64,000 nucleotides of DNA, taken from Thiotrichaceae bacterium. GTDB taxonomy: Bacteria; Pseudomonadota; Gammaproteobacteria; SZUA-140. The notes beneath the pieces are model-generated. The model was given only the letters and a program-made list of their open reading frames with translations, had not been told where the DNA came from and did no database searches. The stretch covers positions 24,001 to 88,000 of the forward strand of contig NVTY02000080.1 of NCBI GenBank assembly GCA_002401765.2, in the 5' to 3' direction. Position numbers and translations under genes: made by a program. Shown here piece after piece: positions 54,766-64,000 of this stretch (its first letter is position 1; each line of letters begins with the position of its first letter).

Positions 54766-55521
54766 ATGCGTCGACCACTCGTCGCTGGTAACTGGAAAAT
54801 GAATGGTACCCGAGAAGGTGTCGTGGCACTGATTGAGGGTATAAAAGCCGGGCTTGGTGACACCAATGCTGATGTATTGGTTTGTCCGCCTGCTATTTTT
54901 ATCGACTCAGTCGGTTCATTGCTAGAAGGCAGCCAGGTTAAACTGGGTGCACAAAATATCTGCCAAGAAGCAGAGTCTGGTGCCTATACGGGTGAACTTT
55001 CTGCTGCAATGTTGACGGAGTTTGGTTGTAGTTACGCCATTATTGGTCACTCAGAGCGTCGTCATGTCTATGGTGAGGCTGATAAATTGGTGGCTGAAAG
55101 AGTTGCTGCAGCAGTCAGCGGTAATGTCACACCGATTTTTTGCATTGGTGAGCTATTAGAAGAGCGTGAAAAGGGCACGACCGAACAAGTGATCGCGCAG
55201 CAGTTGGATGCGGTGCTTAAGCTCGATAATGGTGTTGCGCTATTGAAAGAGACGGTGCTGGCTTATGAGCCCGTGTGGGCGATCGGCACAGGTAAGACCG
55301 CTTCGCCAGAGCAGGCACAAGCCGTCCATGCCTTTATCCGTTCTCATCTGGCTAAGCAGGATGAAGCACTCGCGGTAGGGATTAAAATTATTTATGGTGG
55401 CAGTGTGAACGCTGCTAATGCTGAAAACCTGTTGGGTATGCCTGATATTGATGGCGGTCTGATTGGTGGCGCTTCACTGAAGGTTAATGACTTTTTGGCT
55501 ATCTGTAAGGCAGCTGGTTAG
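54766..55521 (+). CDS. tpiA: Triosephosphate isomerase
   Basis: Glycolytic TIM barrel, 251 aa from ATG 54766 (MRRPLVAGNWKMNG), six codons inside a longer frame, with GGGA nine bases upstream. Catalytic residues: Lys in GNWKMNG, His in AIIGHSERR, Glu in VLAYEPVWAIGTGKTA. Phosphate loop IIYGGSVNAANA. 190 bases of empty sequence separate it from glmM. Confidence 0.97.
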   Translation: MRRPLVAGNWKMNGTREGVVALIEGIKAGLGDTNADVLVCPPAIFIDSVGSLLEGSQVKLGAQNICQEAESGAYTGELSAAMLTEFGCSYAIIGHSERRHVYGEADKLVAERVAAAVSGNVTPIFCIGELLEEREKGTTEQVIAQQLDAVLKLDNGVALLKETVLAYEPVWAIGTGKTASPEQAQAVHAFIRSHLAKQDEALAVGIKIIYGGSVNAANAENLLGMPDIDGGLIGGASLKVNDFLAICKAAG

Positions 55522-55587
55522 TCTCGATATTTATCTAACAGACAATGGCTCGGATGAGCACAGTCTGAATTTGTTAAGGCAGAAGTA

Positions 55588-55983
55588 ATGCAAACAGCTT
55601 TATTAGCAGCACATGTCATTATCATGGTGGTATTGGTCGGTTTGATATTGATTCAGCGAGGGAAAGGAGCCGATGTCGGCGCCGCATTTGGCAGTGGTGC
55701 ATCGCAAACGGTCTTTGGCAGTCAGGGTTCCGCATCGTTTTTAACGCGTACTACGGCAGTGCTTGCGGCACTTTTTTTCCTGACTAGCTTAACGCTCGCA
55801 TATTTTTCGATACAGAGTACCGATCAAGGCAGCGTGACAGATAATGTGATCCCATCTGTGATGCTTGAGGTGCCAGCGATGCCGGCAGACTCTCCAACAG
55901 ATGTACCGCTGATACCCGGGTTTGGTGGCTCAGATGCAAATAGCGATGTGCCCGCGATAGGCACCGCACCCGCAACAGAATAG
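55588..55983 (+). CDS. secG: Protein translocase subunit SecG
   Basis: Small auxiliary subunit of SecYEG. 131 aa, with two TM segments (residues 1-20 and VLAALFFLTSLTLAYF) and the conserved QRGKGADVGAAFGSGASQTV loop. The C-terminus is a Pro/Asp-rich extension. Followed 37 bases later by tRNA-Leu. Confidence 0.95.
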   Translation: MQTALLAAHVIIMVVLVGLILIQRGKGADVGAAFGSGASQTVFGSQGSASFLTRTTAVLAALFFLTSLTLAYFSIQSTDQGSVTDNVIPSVMLEVPAMPADSPTDVPLIPGFGGSDANSDVPAIGTAPATE

Positions 55984-56020
55984 GCTTTAGCCCAGCAATT
56001 TTTTAAAGAAAAATAAAACA

Positions 56021-56105
56021 GCCGATGTGGTGAAATTGGTAGACACGCCGTCTTGAGGGGGCGGTGGCGCAAGCTGTGCCGGTTCGAGTCCGGCCATCGG
56101 CACCA
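56021..56105 (+). tRNA. tRNA-Leu (anticodon GAG)
   Basis: 85 nt including encoded CCA. Acceptor stem GCCGATG/CATCGGC, D-arm GTGAAATTGGTAGACAC, anticodon arm CCGTC-TTGAGGG-GGCGG with GAG at 34-36, long class II variable arm, T-arm GCCGG-TTCGAGT-CCGGC. Sits between secG and nuoA as in Legionella and Coxiella. Confidence 0.97.
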
Positions 56106-56268
56106 AATTGAAGTAAGCGAGTGGTAGAAGATAAATTCCTTATAAAAATCATGATTATAAAATCTAAAGGGATGATGGCTAACTGACAAGAAGGACTACT
56201 TGACAGAGTATTAATCACTAGCCTAGACTCGGGTGATTAGGTGCGCGCTATGGGGGCGCGGTGATTCG

Positions 56269-56326
56269 GATTATCTGATCAGCCTGAAGTAATATTAAAC
56301 ATAAAATAATAACGATTATCTGATCA
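56269..56326 (+). promoter_or_regulatory. 13-bp direct repeats upstream of nuo operon
   Basis: GATTATCTGATCA occurs twice, at 56269-56281 and 56314-56326, 45 bases apart, the second ending 45 bases before the nuoA start. Spacing and perfect identity suggest a pair of regulator sites or promoter duplicates. No known consensus assigned. Confidence 0.45.
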
Positions 56327-56371
56327 CTAAATTCAGTGTTCGGTATCATACGATGCGGGTGACGACTACAC

Positions 56372-56728
56372 ATGTTAGAGAATTACCTTCCTATACTTGT
56401 GTTCCTGATTATGGGCGCACTTTTTGGGCTAGTACCGATGTTGGCTGGTTTTGCAGTATCACCTAACCGCCCTGATAGCGAAAAGCTGTCACCGTACGAG
56501 TGTGGCTTTGAAGCGTTTGAAGATTCACGCATGAAGTTCGATGTACGTTATTACCTGGTTGCAATCCTTTTTATTATTTTTGATTTGGAAATCGCCTTCC
56601 TTTTTCCGTGGGCTATCGTGCTCGACGAAGTAGGGATGTACGGTTTCTTGGCAATGGTTGTTTTTCTGGCGGTATTGGTCGTCGGCTTCATCTACGAATG
56701 GAAAAAAGGGGCGCTGGAGTGGGAATAG
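56372..56728 (+). CDS. nuoA: NADH-quinone oxidoreductase subunit A
   Basis: Small membrane subunit of complex I, 118 aa, three TM segments. Signature: [20 protein letters not shown] and [13 protein letters not shown]. First gene of the operon; nuoB starts 10 bases before its end. Confidence 0.97.
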   Translation: MLENYLPILVFLIMGALFGLVPMLAGFAVSPNRPDSEKLSPYECGFEAFEDSRMKFDVRYYLVAILFIIFDLEIAFLFPWAIVLDEVGMYGFLAMVVFLAVLVVGFIYEWKKGALEWE

Positions 56729-57195
56729 AAGGCATCTTAGAAGAAGGCGTAGTCACCACTTCTGCTGACGCATTGATTAACTGGGCCCGTACTGGCGCCC
56801 TGTGGCCAATGACATTTGGATTAGCATGTTGCGCGGTGGAGATGATGCACGCAGGTGCTTCGCGTTATGACCTTGATCGCTTCGGTATTGTTTTTCGCCC
56901 AAGCCCGCGGCAGTCCGACGTGATGATTGTTGCCGGTACGCTGGTGAATAAGATGGCACCCGCACTGCGTAAGGTCTATGACCAGATGGCAGAGCCACGC
57001 TGGGTGATCTCGATGGGGTCATGCGCAAACGGTGGTGGTTACTACCACTACTCCTATTCTGTTGTGCGCGGTTGTGATCGGATTGTGCCGGTAGATATCT
57101 ATGTGCCCGGTTGCCCGCCGACCGCTGAAGCGTTACTTTACGGTGTGATCCAGCTGCAGAATAAGATCAAACGCACTAACACAATTGCACGTTAA
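56719..57195 (+). CDS. nuoB: NADH-quinone oxidoreductase subunit B
   Basis: Holds iron-sulfur cluster N2, last before quinone. 158 aa from GTG 56719 ([20 protein letters not shown]), the family start, with GGAG before it, overlapping nuoA by 10 bases. Cluster cysteines: [24 protein letters not shown] and [14 protein letters not shown]. Confidence 0.97.
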   Translation: MGIEGILEEGVVTTSADALINWARTGALWPMTFGLACCAVEMMHAGASRYDLDRFGIVFRPSPRQSDVMIVAGTLVNKMAPALRKVYDQMAEPRWVISMGSCANGGGYYHYSYSVVRGCDRIVPVDIYVPGCPPTAEALLYGVIQLQNKIKRTNTIAR

Positions 57196-57207
57196 GAGTA
57201 TAGATTT

Positions 57208-57819
57208 ATGCCTGACAAGATTCAGACATTAGCGACGCACGTCCAGACAAGGTTCGAAGGAGTCTTGACCAGCCATGTGATTCGCCTAAACGAACTGACG
57301 ATTGAAGTCGCCAACAGCGACATGCATGCTGTTTGTCTGGCGCTGCGTGATGAGGCCGAATTTACATTTGACACCATGATCGATATCTGTGGTGTTGATT
57401 ATCTGGAATATGGTGAAGGCACATGGAAGGGTGCTCGTTTTGCCGTTGTTTACCACCTGTTATCGGTTAAACATAACCACCGTATTCGTCTTCGTACCTT
57501 CTTAGATGATGATGCGCCGCGTACACAATCGGTTAGAGATATCTGGATCGTGTCAGATTGGTTTGAACGTGAGGCGTTCGATATGTACGGCATTTTATTT
57601 GATGGCCATCCTGATCTACGTCGAATCTTGACGGATTACGGTTTTATTGGTCACCCCTTTAGAAAAGATTTTCCACTGTGTGGTAACGTCGAAATGCGTT
57701 ATGACCCTGAGAAGCGGCGCGTTATTTATGAGCCCGTTGAGCTGGAAGAACGCATTTTGGTTCCACGTGTGATTCGCGATGATAATCGTTATATCCCGGA
57801 ACAGGGTGACAAGGATTAA
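57208..57819 (+). CDS. nuoC: NADH-quinone oxidoreductase subunit C
   Basis: Hydrophilic connecting subunit, 203 aa, separate from NuoD here. Signature: [20 protein letters not shown] followed by [20 protein letters not shown]. nuoD begins three bases after the stop. Confidence 0.97.
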   Translation: MPDKIQTLATHVQTRFEGVLTSHVIRLNELTIEVANSDMHAVCLALRDEAEFTFDTMIDICGVDYLEYGEGTWKGARFAVVYHLLSVKHNHRIRLRTFLDDDAPRTQSVRDIWIVSDWFEREAFDMYGILFDGHPDLRRILTDYGFIGHPFRKDFPLCGNVEMRYDPEKRRVIYEPVELEERILVPRVIRDDNRYIPEQGDKD

Positions 57820-57821
57820 TC

Positions 57822-59075
57822 ATGGCTGAAATACGTAACTACACACTGAACTTTGGTCCACAGCATCCGTCCGCACATGGTGTACTGCGCCTTGTGCTTG
57901 ATATGGACGGTGAGGTGATTGATCGCGCAGATCCGCACATCGGTCTATTGCATCGCGGTACCGAAAAACTGATGGAGACCAAGCCTTATATCCAGAGCCT
58001 GGGTTATATGGATCGCCTGGATTACGTATCGGTGCTCTGTAATGAACACGCTTACGTGTTAACCATCGAAAAAATGTTGGGTCTTGAAGTGCCGAAACGC
58101 GCGCAGTATATCCGCGTGATGTTTGCTGAGATGACCCGAGTGCTCAACCACCTGTTATGGATCGGTGCGCATGCGCTTGATATTGGTGCGATGACGATCT
58201 TTCTTTATGCGTTCCGCGAACGTGAAGACCTGCTCGATTGTTATGAGGCGGTTGCGGGTGCCCGTCTGCACGCGGCGTACTTTAGACCGGGTGGCGTATA
58301 CCGAGATTTGCCAGAAGAAATGCCTCAGTATGAGACCTCTAAATGGCATAACGCGAAAGAAGTGAAGAAGATGAATAAAAATCGCCAGGGTTCGCTACTG
58401 GATTTCATTGAAGACTTTACCAACCGCTTTCCAACGCATTTAGATGAGTACGAAACGCTCCTGACTGACAACCGTATCTGGAAACAGCGTACGGTTAGCA
58501 TCGGTATTGTAGATCCAGAGCGAGCTAAGGCACTTGGTTTCACTGGCGCGATGTTACGTGGTTCCGGTGTCGAGTGGGACTTGCGCAAGAAACAACCTTA
58601 TGACGTCTATGATGAGTTGGATTTTGATATCCCCGTGGGTGTAACCGGTGATAGCTATGACCGCTATCTGGTTCGGATGGAAGAGATGCGTCAATCCAAT
58701 AATATTATTAAGCAGTGTATCCACTGGCTACGTGATAACCCCGGCCCGGTGATGGTGGATAACCAGAAGGTGAGCCCGCCAAAACGGACCGAGATGAAGG
58801 GTGATATGGAGGCCTTGATTCACCACTTTAAATTGTTTACGGAAGGGTTTTGTATCCCAGAAAGTGAGGCCTATGTGCCCACTGAGCATCCAAAAGGTGA
58901 GCTTGGTGTTTATATCATTTCTGATGGGGCAAATAAGCCTTACCGCATTAAGATTCGCGCACCTGGTTTTGCCCATATGGCGGGATTAGATGAAATGGTG
59001 CGTGGTCACATGCTGGCTGATGTCGTAACGATACTCGGTACGCTGGATATCGTGTTTGGAGAGGTTGACCGTTAA
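57822..59075 (+). CDS. nuoD: NADH-quinone oxidoreductase subunit D
   Basis: Quinone-site 49-kDa subunit, 417 aa. Starts [20 protein letters not shown]; contains [20 protein letters not shown], the quinone-site loop, and [20 protein letters not shown]. Stop overlaps nuoE ATG by one base. Confidence 0.97.
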   Translation: MAEIRNYTLNFGPQHPSAHGVLRLVLDMDGEVIDRADPHIGLLHRGTEKLMETKPYIQSLGYMDRLDYVSVLCNEHAYVLTIEKMLGLEVPKRAQYIRVMFAEMTRVLNHLLWIGAHALDIGAMTIFLYAFREREDLLDCYEAVAGARLHAAYFRPGGVYRDLPEEMPQYETSKWHNAKEVKKMNKNRQGSLLDFIEDFTNRFPTHLDEYETLLTDNRIWKQRTVSIGIVDPERAKALGFTGAMLRGSGVEWDLRKKQPYDVYDELDFDIPVGVTGDSYDRYLVRMEEMRQSNNIIKQCIHWLRDNPGPVMVDNQKVSPPKRTEMKGDMEALIHHFKLFTEGFCIPESEAYVPTEHPKGELGVYIISDGANKPYRIKIRAPGFAHMAGLDEMVRGHMLADVVTILGTLDIVFGEVDR

Positions 59076-59581
59076 TGTCACAGATTGAGAGAAAAGGCGC
59101 ACTCATATCATCCGATACGTATGAGCAAATTGATAAATGGTTGGCGAAATTTCCCGCGGACAAGCGCCAGTCGGCATTGATACCGGCGTTGAATATCGTT
59201 CAGGAAGAGTGCGGTCACGGTAGTCTCACCACAGAACTGATGGATGAGGTGGCCGGCTACATTGGCATCTCTGAAATTGCCGTTTATGAAGTCGCAAGCT
59301 TTTACAGCATGTATGAGTTGAAGCCCGTCGGCCGTAACATGGTGGCAGTCTGCACTAATATCTCCTGTATGTTGTGTGGTGGTGAAGAGATTGTGCAGCA
59401 TGTGGAAGAGAAATATGGCGTTAAGATTGGTGAGACCACTGCGGATGGTAAATTTACCTTGAAGCAGGAAGAAGAGTGTTTGGCCGCCTGTACGGGTGCT
59501 CCCATGATGACGGTGAATGGCCACTATCATGAAAAACTGACCCTTGAAAAAGTGGACAGCATTATTGAGGGTCTAAAATGA
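59075..59581 (+). CDS. nuoE: NADH-quinone oxidoreductase subunit E
   Basis: 24-kDa [2Fe-2S] subunit of the NADH module, 168 aa. Cluster N1a cysteines in ECGHGSL-region helix and [11 protein letters not shown] ... [13 protein letters not shown]. Overlaps nuoF by four bases (ATGA). Confidence 0.96.
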   Translation: MSQIERKGALISSDTYEQIDKWLAKFPADKRQSALIPALNIVQEECGHGSLTTELMDEVAGYIGISEIAVYEVASFYSMYELKPVGRNMVAVCTNISCMLCGGEEIVQHVEEKYGVKIGETTADGKFTLKQEEECLAACTGAPMMTVNGHYHEKLTLEKVDSIIEGLK

Positions 59582-60921
59582 GCCTTCTGAGTAAATTGAC
59601 CGAAACACAAGTCTGTTTCGATACACTTCAGTTTGATGAGCCGTGGACATTTGAAAACTACCTCAAGGTTGGTGGCTATCAAGCATGGAAAAAGATTTTA
59701 AAAGAGAAGACCTCACCAGAAGAGATTATCGATAATCTTAAAAAGTCTGCCCTGCGTGGTCGTGGCGGCGCGGGGTTTCCAACCGGGCTTAAGTGGAGTT
59801 TTATGCCACGCACCGCACCGGGACAAAAATACATTGTTTGCAACTCTGATGAGAGTGAGCCAGGTACCTGTAAAGATCGTGACATCTTACGTTTTAACCC
59901 ACATGCCCTGATTGAAGGGATGATGATTGCAGGCTATGCCATTGGCGCGACCAAAGGTTATAACTACATGCGTGGTGAATTTCATCACGAGCCGTTTGAA
60001 CGTTTTGAGCAGGCCCTGGAAGAAGCACGCAAAGCGGGTTTCCTCGGTGAAAATATCCTTAAATCGGGCTTCGATTTTGAACTGTACGGTCACCTCGGTG
60101 CCGGTGCGTATATTTGTGGTGAAGAGACTGCGCTGCTGGAATCACTGGAAGGCAAAAAAGGTCAGCCACGATTTAAGCCACCATTCCCGGCAAATTTTGG
60201 CCTGTATGGGCGTCCAACTACCATTAATAATACCGAAACGCTGGCATCTGTCCCGGCCATCATGCGTAACGGTGGTGAGTGGTTCCTTAATTTAGGAAAA
60301 CCCAATAACGGCGGGGTGAAACTATTCTCAGTGTCAGGGCATGTCAACAATCCCGGCAACTTTGAGATCCCGATGGGGACGCCGTTTAAAGACCTGCTTG
60401 AACTGGCGGGTGGGGTGCGCGACGGACATAAATTGAAGGCTGTTATTCCGGGCGGTTCATCAATGCCGGTGATGCCAGCAGACATGATCATGGATTGCAC
60501 CATGGATTACGATTCGCTTTCAAAGGCGGGCAGTGGCCTCGGTTCTGGTGCGGTGATCGTGATGGACGATTCAACCTGTATGGTGAAGGCGCTGCTACGT
60601 ATCTCACGTTTCTACTACGCAGAATCATGCGGTCAATGTACCCCGTGTCGTGAAGGCACTGGTTGGTTATGGCGCATCCTTCAACGGATTGAAAATGGTC
60701 AGGGACGTCCCGAGGATCTAGACCGTCTAGTGCAGACTGCAAACCGTATTGAAGGGCGTACCATCTGTGCCTTCGGTGATGCGGCGGCATGGCCGGTCAC
60801 GAGTTTTATTGCACGTTATCGCGAAGAGTTTGAATATCATATTGAACACAAGTGTTGCATGGTGGGGGCTGGGGCAAAAGCGGCTTCTAAATCAGGTGGT
60901 AAGTCGGAGATAGCCGCATGA
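59578..60921 (+). CDS. nuoF: NADH-quinone oxidoreductase subunit F
   Basis: NADH- and FMN-binding subunit, 447 aa. [17 protein letters not shown] binds [19 protein letters not shown] is the FMN region, and [18 protein letters not shown] holds cluster N3. Overlaps nuoG by four bases (ATGA). Confidence 0.97.
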   Translation: MSLLSKLTETQVCFDTLQFDEPWTFENYLKVGGYQAWKKILKEKTSPEEIIDNLKKSALRGRGGAGFPTGLKWSFMPRTAPGQKYIVCNSDESEPGTCKDRDILRFNPHALIEGMMIAGYAIGATKGYNYMRGEFHHEPFERFEQALEEARKAGFLGENILKSGFDFELYGHLGAGAYICGEETALLESLEGKKGQPRFKPPFPANFGLYGRPTTINNTETLASVPAIMRNGGEWFLNLGKPNNGGVKLFSVSGHVNNPGNFEIPMGTPFKDLLELAGGVRDGHKLKAVIPGGSSMPVMPADMIMDCTMDYDSLSKAGSGLGSGAVIVMDDSTCMVKALLRISRFYYAESCGQCTPCREGTGWLWRILQRIENGQGRPEDLDRLVQTANRIEGRTICAFGDAAAWPVTSFIARYREEFEYHIEHKCCMVGAGAKAASKSGGKSEIAA

Positions 60922-63329
60922 GTGCTGCGCCAGAGACCTTAGAAGATATCTCGGTTAACATTGAAATCAATGGCAAGACCGTTAAGGCGCGCCGTGGTGA
61001 CATGCTGATTGAAGCAGCAGATGATGCGGGCATTTCAATTCCACGTTTTTGTTATCACAAGAAATTATCGATTGCGGCCAACTGTCGTATGTGTCTTGTT
61101 GAAGTAGACAAGGTGCCTAAGCCATTGCCTGCTTGTGCCACGCCCGTTACTGAAGGGATGAAGGTCTTTACCGCCTCCCATAAAGCGCTTGAAGCACAGC
61201 AAGGTGTGATGGAATTTCTACTGGTTAACCATCCGCTTGATTGCCCGATCTGTGATCAGGGTGGTGAGTGTGAATTGCAGGAAATTTCTCTCGGTTACGG
61301 TGGCATGCAAGCGTCTCAGTTTGGCGAAGAAAAACGAGTGGTCGGTGACAAGGATATTGGCACCCTGATTTCAACTGAAATGACACGCTGTATTCACTGT
61401 ACACGCTGCGTTCGTTTTGGCGATGAAATTGCCGGCGTGCGCGAACTGGGTGCTGTGGGTCGTGGTGAGAACCTTTCGATTGGCACTTACATTCAGAAAT
61501 CACTGAAATCAGAGATGTCTGGCAACGTGATTGACCTGTGTCCGGTTGGCGCGCTGACCTCTAAACCGTTTCGCTACACCGCGCGCGCATGGGAAATGAA
61601 CGATTCCCCATCGATTTCACCGCATGATTGCGCGGGTTCATCGACAAACGTCAAAGTGCGTCGTGATCAGGTGATGCGAACTGACCCACGTGAAAATGCA
61701 GCTATTAATGAAGTTTGGTTGTCAGATCGTGATCGTTTCAGTTACGAAGGACTGAATGGCGATGATCGCTTAACGGTGCCGATGATCAAAGAGGATGGTT
61801 ATTGGCAGGAGACTGATTGGTCAACCGCGCTTGAAGCCGCGGTTCAAGGTATTCAAGCGGCATCAGGCGGAAAGATTGGCGCATTGATTTCGCCGAGTGC
61901 CACCATTGAAGAGATGTACCTGTTACAAAAATTAGTACGCGGATTGGGGAGTTCAAACATTGATTCCCGCCTACGTCAGATTGATTTTTCTGCGCAGGAG
62001 AGTGACCCATCACTGCCGTGGCTGGGTGAGGCGATTGCTTCGCTTGATAATACCAGCGCAGCACTATTGGTCGGTTCGTACCTGAGAAAAGAGCAGCCAA
62101 TTATTAACCATCGCCTGCGTACTGCAGCACGTAACGGTGCCAGCATGATGGTGGTTAATCCAGTCGACTATGACTTTAACTATGCGATTAAAGAAAAGGT
62201 GATCGCGTCACCCGCGGGCATGGAACAGGCGTTAGCTGCAATCGCCAAAGCGGCCATCGCTAAGTCTGGAAAAGTGGTTGCTGAAGGGCTGAAGGGCCTG
62301 ATTGCATCCGCGACTGTTGAAACAGTGCACAAAAATATTGCGGCAACACTGAGTGCGGGCAAACAGAGCACGGTACTGCTTGGAACGCTGTCAACGCTTC
62401 ATCCTACATACTCAACACTACGTGCACTTGCTAATGTCATTGCAGAACACACTGGTGCATCCATCGGCTATTTAACCGCGGGTGCTAACAGTGCCGGTGC
62501 CGCGATTGCCGGTGCGCTGCCACATCGCTGCGTTGCAGCAGAAGTGCAGTCAGCGGTTGGTTTGAACGTTGCTGAGATGATGTCACAACCATTAGATGCT
62601 TATATCCTGCATGGTGTTGAGCCAGAGTTAGATTGTGCCAATGGTGCCAGTGCGATCAGCGCCTTGAAGAATAGTTTTGTGGTTTCATTAACCCCGTTTG
62701 TTAGTGATGCAATGAAAGATTATGCTGATGTATTACTACCGGTCAGTGCGCACACAGAAACCTCTGGCACCTATGTTAACGTTGAAGGAAACTGGCAGAG
62801 CTTTACCGCATCCGTTGCACCAAAAGGTGAAGCGCGTCCGGCATGGAAGGTACTGCGCGTGTTTGGCAATCTGTTTAAACAGGCTGGGTTTGAGTACATC
62901 TCATCTGATGAGGTGCGCGATGAATTGGCCGCTGCTGCGGTAGCGCTTAAACCATCTAACGAGATGGCATGGCGCTGTCCAGAAAAATTATCTGAATTAG
63001 AAAGTGGTGTGACACGCATTGCGGATCTACCGGGTTATTTGGTGGATAGCATCGTTAGGCGTGCCGCATCATTGCAGTCGGCAGATGATCGCTCGGTTGC
63101 AAGCGCTTATCTCTCAGCTGAAACAGCTGCGGATAACGGCCTGCAAGATGCAACGGCAGTGAGTGTGACGCAGAGTGGTGTCACGGTCATTGTTCCACTG
63201 TCGATCGATGATCGCATTGCAAAAGGGTGTCTGCTGTTGGCAACAGGGTTGGGTGAGACTGCTGGCATGGACCTGGGAAATACAACAATCGATTTGGCAC
63301 AAGCCGAACTAGACAAGGTAGGGAGCTGA
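60918..63329 (+). CDS. nuoG: NADH-quinone oxidoreductase subunit G
   Basis: 75-kDa iron-sulfur subunit, 803 aa. [2Fe-2S] N1b in [21 protein letters not shown]5/N4 cluster ligands in [17 protein letters not shown] and [18 protein letters not shown]. The molybdopterin-like C-terminal domain lacks obvious cofactor residues, as in other complex I proteins. nuoH follows 11 bases later. Confidence 0.96.
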   Translation: MSAAPETLEDISVNIEINGKTVKARRGDMLIEAADDAGISIPRFCYHKKLSIAANCRMCLVEVDKVPKPLPACATPVTEGMKVFTASHKALEAQQGVMEFLLVNHPLDCPICDQGGECELQEISLGYGGMQASQFGEEKRVVGDKDIGTLISTEMTRCIHCTRCVRFGDEIAGVRELGAVGRGENLSIGTYIQKSLKSEMSGNVIDLCPVGALTSKPFRYTARAWEMNDSPSISPHDCAGSSTNVKVRRDQVMRTDPRENAAINEVWLSDRDRFSYEGLNGDDRLTVPMIKEDGYWQETDWSTALEAAVQGIQAASGGKIGALISPSATIEEMYLLQKLVRGLGSSNIDSRLRQIDFSAQESDPSLPWLGEAIASLDNTSAALLVGSYLRKEQPIINHRLRTAARNGASMMVVNPVDYDFNYAIKEKVIASPAGMEQALAAIAKAAIAKSGKVVAEGLKGLIASATVETVHKNIAATLSAGKQSTVLLGTLSTLHPTYSTLRALANVIAEHTGASIGYLTAGANSAGAAIAGALPHRCVAAEVQSAVGLNVAEMMSQPLDAYILHGVEPELDCANGASAISALKNSFVVSLTPFVSDAMKDYADVLLPVSAHTETSGTYVNVEGNWQSFTASVAPKGEARPAWKVLRVFGNLFKQAGFEYISSDEVRDELAAAAVALKPSNEMAWRCPEKLSELESGVTRIADLPGYLVDSIVRRAASLQSADDRSVASAYLSAETAADNGLQDATAVSVTQSGVTVIVPLSIDDRIAKGCLLLATGLGETAGMDLGNTTIDLAQAELDKVGS

Positions 63330-63339
63330 GTAGAGCCAT

Positions 63340-64000
63340 ATGATTGAGCTACTGCTATCAATCTGGAATCTAGTGCCTGAAGCACTACAAATTCTGTTGA
63401 TTATTATTTTGAAGGTCGTCGTGATTGCGGTGCCAATCATGTTGGCGGTTGCCTATATCACGCTGGCTGAACGTAAGGTCATCGGTTACATTCAGGTGCG
63501 TATTGGGCCTAATCGGGTTGGGCCTCGTGGTTTGCTACAGCCGATTGCAGATGGCCTGAAGTTGGTGTTGAAAGAGATCATCATCCCCACCAATGCCAAT
63601 CGCTTTCTGTTTGTGATAGCGCCACTACTGGCTCTGGCTCCGGCGCTCGCTTGCTGGGCCGTTATCCCTTTTGCAGATGGTTGGGTTCTCGCGGATATTG
63701 ATGCCGGTTTACTCTATGTATTAGCACTGAGCTCGATGGGTGTTTATGGTTTGATCATCGCGGGTTGGGCATCTAACTCTAAATATGCTTTTCTGGGGGC
63801 GATGCGTTCTGCTGCGCAGATGGTCTCATATGAGATTGCGATGGGCTTTGCGCTAGTCGGTGTCTTAATGGCTGCGGGCAGTATGAATTTAAGTGCAATT
63901 GTTGAGTCACAGTCGGGTAGTTTTATACACTGGTTCTGGTTACCGCTCTTCCCACTATTCTTAGTCTATTTCATTGCCGGTCTGGCTGAAACAAACCGTG
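63340..64000 (+). CDS. nuoH: NADH-quinone oxidoreductase subunit H, cut by window end
   Basis: Membrane subunit next to the quinone site. From ATG 63340 ([20 protein letters not shown]) the frame stays open to the end, about 220 codons. Diagnostic: [55 protein letters not shown] and [11 protein letters not shown]. The remainder lies outside the window. Confidence 0.97.
   Translation, partial: MIELLLSIWNLVPEALQILLIIILKVVVIAVPIMLAVAYITLAERKVIGYIQVRIGPNRVGPRGLLQPIADGLKLVLKEIIIPTNANRFLFVIAPLLALAPALACWAVIPFADGWVLADIDAGLLYVLALSSMGVYGLIIAGWASNSKYAFLGAMRSAAQMVSYEIAMGFALVGVLMAAGSMNLSAIVESQSGSFIHWFWLPLFPLFLVYFIAGLAETNR

Noticed and set aside
1-64000. CRISPR arrays, prophage or rRNA genes
   Set aside because: No regularly spaced direct repeats, phage structural genes or rRNA sequence seen on either strand.

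Overview
This is a chromosomal window from a gammaproteobacterium, probably aquatic or sediment-dwelling. Several blocks have the gene order typical of that class: surA-lptD; glyQ-glyS-gmhB-plsC; glnA with ntrB-ntrC; and yhbY / rlmE-ftsH-folP-glmM-tpiA-secG-tRNA-Leu running into the complex I (nuo) operon. The sequence does not fix the genus. A PP-loop ATPase paired with TusA, a DUF3422 protein, a MEKHLA protein and many degenerate palindromic repeats would suit a free-living sulfur- or hydrocarbon-associated lineage, but that is inference.

Layout. 1-8.5 kb: envelope genes. surA (cut by the window edge) and lptD read leftwards; an HlyD-type adaptor, an RND transporter and the sugar kinase amgK read rightwards. 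8.5-10.7 kb: an AT-rich accessory patch with two unrecognised coupled genes, an ISAs1-type transposase fossil missed by simple ORF calling, and a small basic protein. 10.7-15.3 kb: plsC, gmhB, glyS, glyQ, all leftward. 15.4-23 kb: a conserved unknown protein, the PP-loop/TusA pair, glnA with a well-formed sigma54 promoter, a DUF4124 protein, ntrBC and an isoprenylcysteine-methyltransferase-like membrane protein. 23-28.6 kb: a 227-bp element with terminal inverted repeats, a large secreted CSLREA-type repeat protein, phhB, a class 1B pyrD, trmL, then a decayed patch with an arsenate-reductase pseudogene and a 165-bp near-palindrome. 28.7-34.2 kb: an AGCS symporter, a FimT/GspH pseudopilin and an aminotransferase (leftward), then uvrB. 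34.5-44.1 kb: a globin, the GTPase ylqF, a frameshifted GGDEF protein with a GGNEF site, a MEKHLA protein, a DUF3422 protein, and a large MHYT-PAS hybrid kinase followed one base later by an HD-GYP response regulator. 44.5-48.5 kb: an alkylation-repair operon (Ada-AlkA fusion, Ogt, isocitrate-lyase/PEP-mutase-family enzyme) followed by a dead IS3-family element. 48.6-64 kb: a secreted unknown protein with an 8-bp duplication at its start, then the conserved housekeeping block ending inside nuoH.

How they work together. SurA and LptD are the outer-membrane assembly factor and one of its main clients. Glutamine synthetase and NtrBC form the nitrogen-control circuit, and both have sigma54-like promoters. 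The hybrid kinase and the HD-GYP protein look like one signalling chain ending in cyclic-di-GMP hydrolysis. The Ada-AlkA/Ogt pair repairs alkylated DNA. The nuo genes encode complex I and overlap or abut throughout. The least explained items are the 8.7-9.6 kb gene pair, the PP-loop/TusA pair, two tiny coupled reading frames in front of the hybrid kinase, and the slippage-type duplication in the secreted protein at 48.65 kb.
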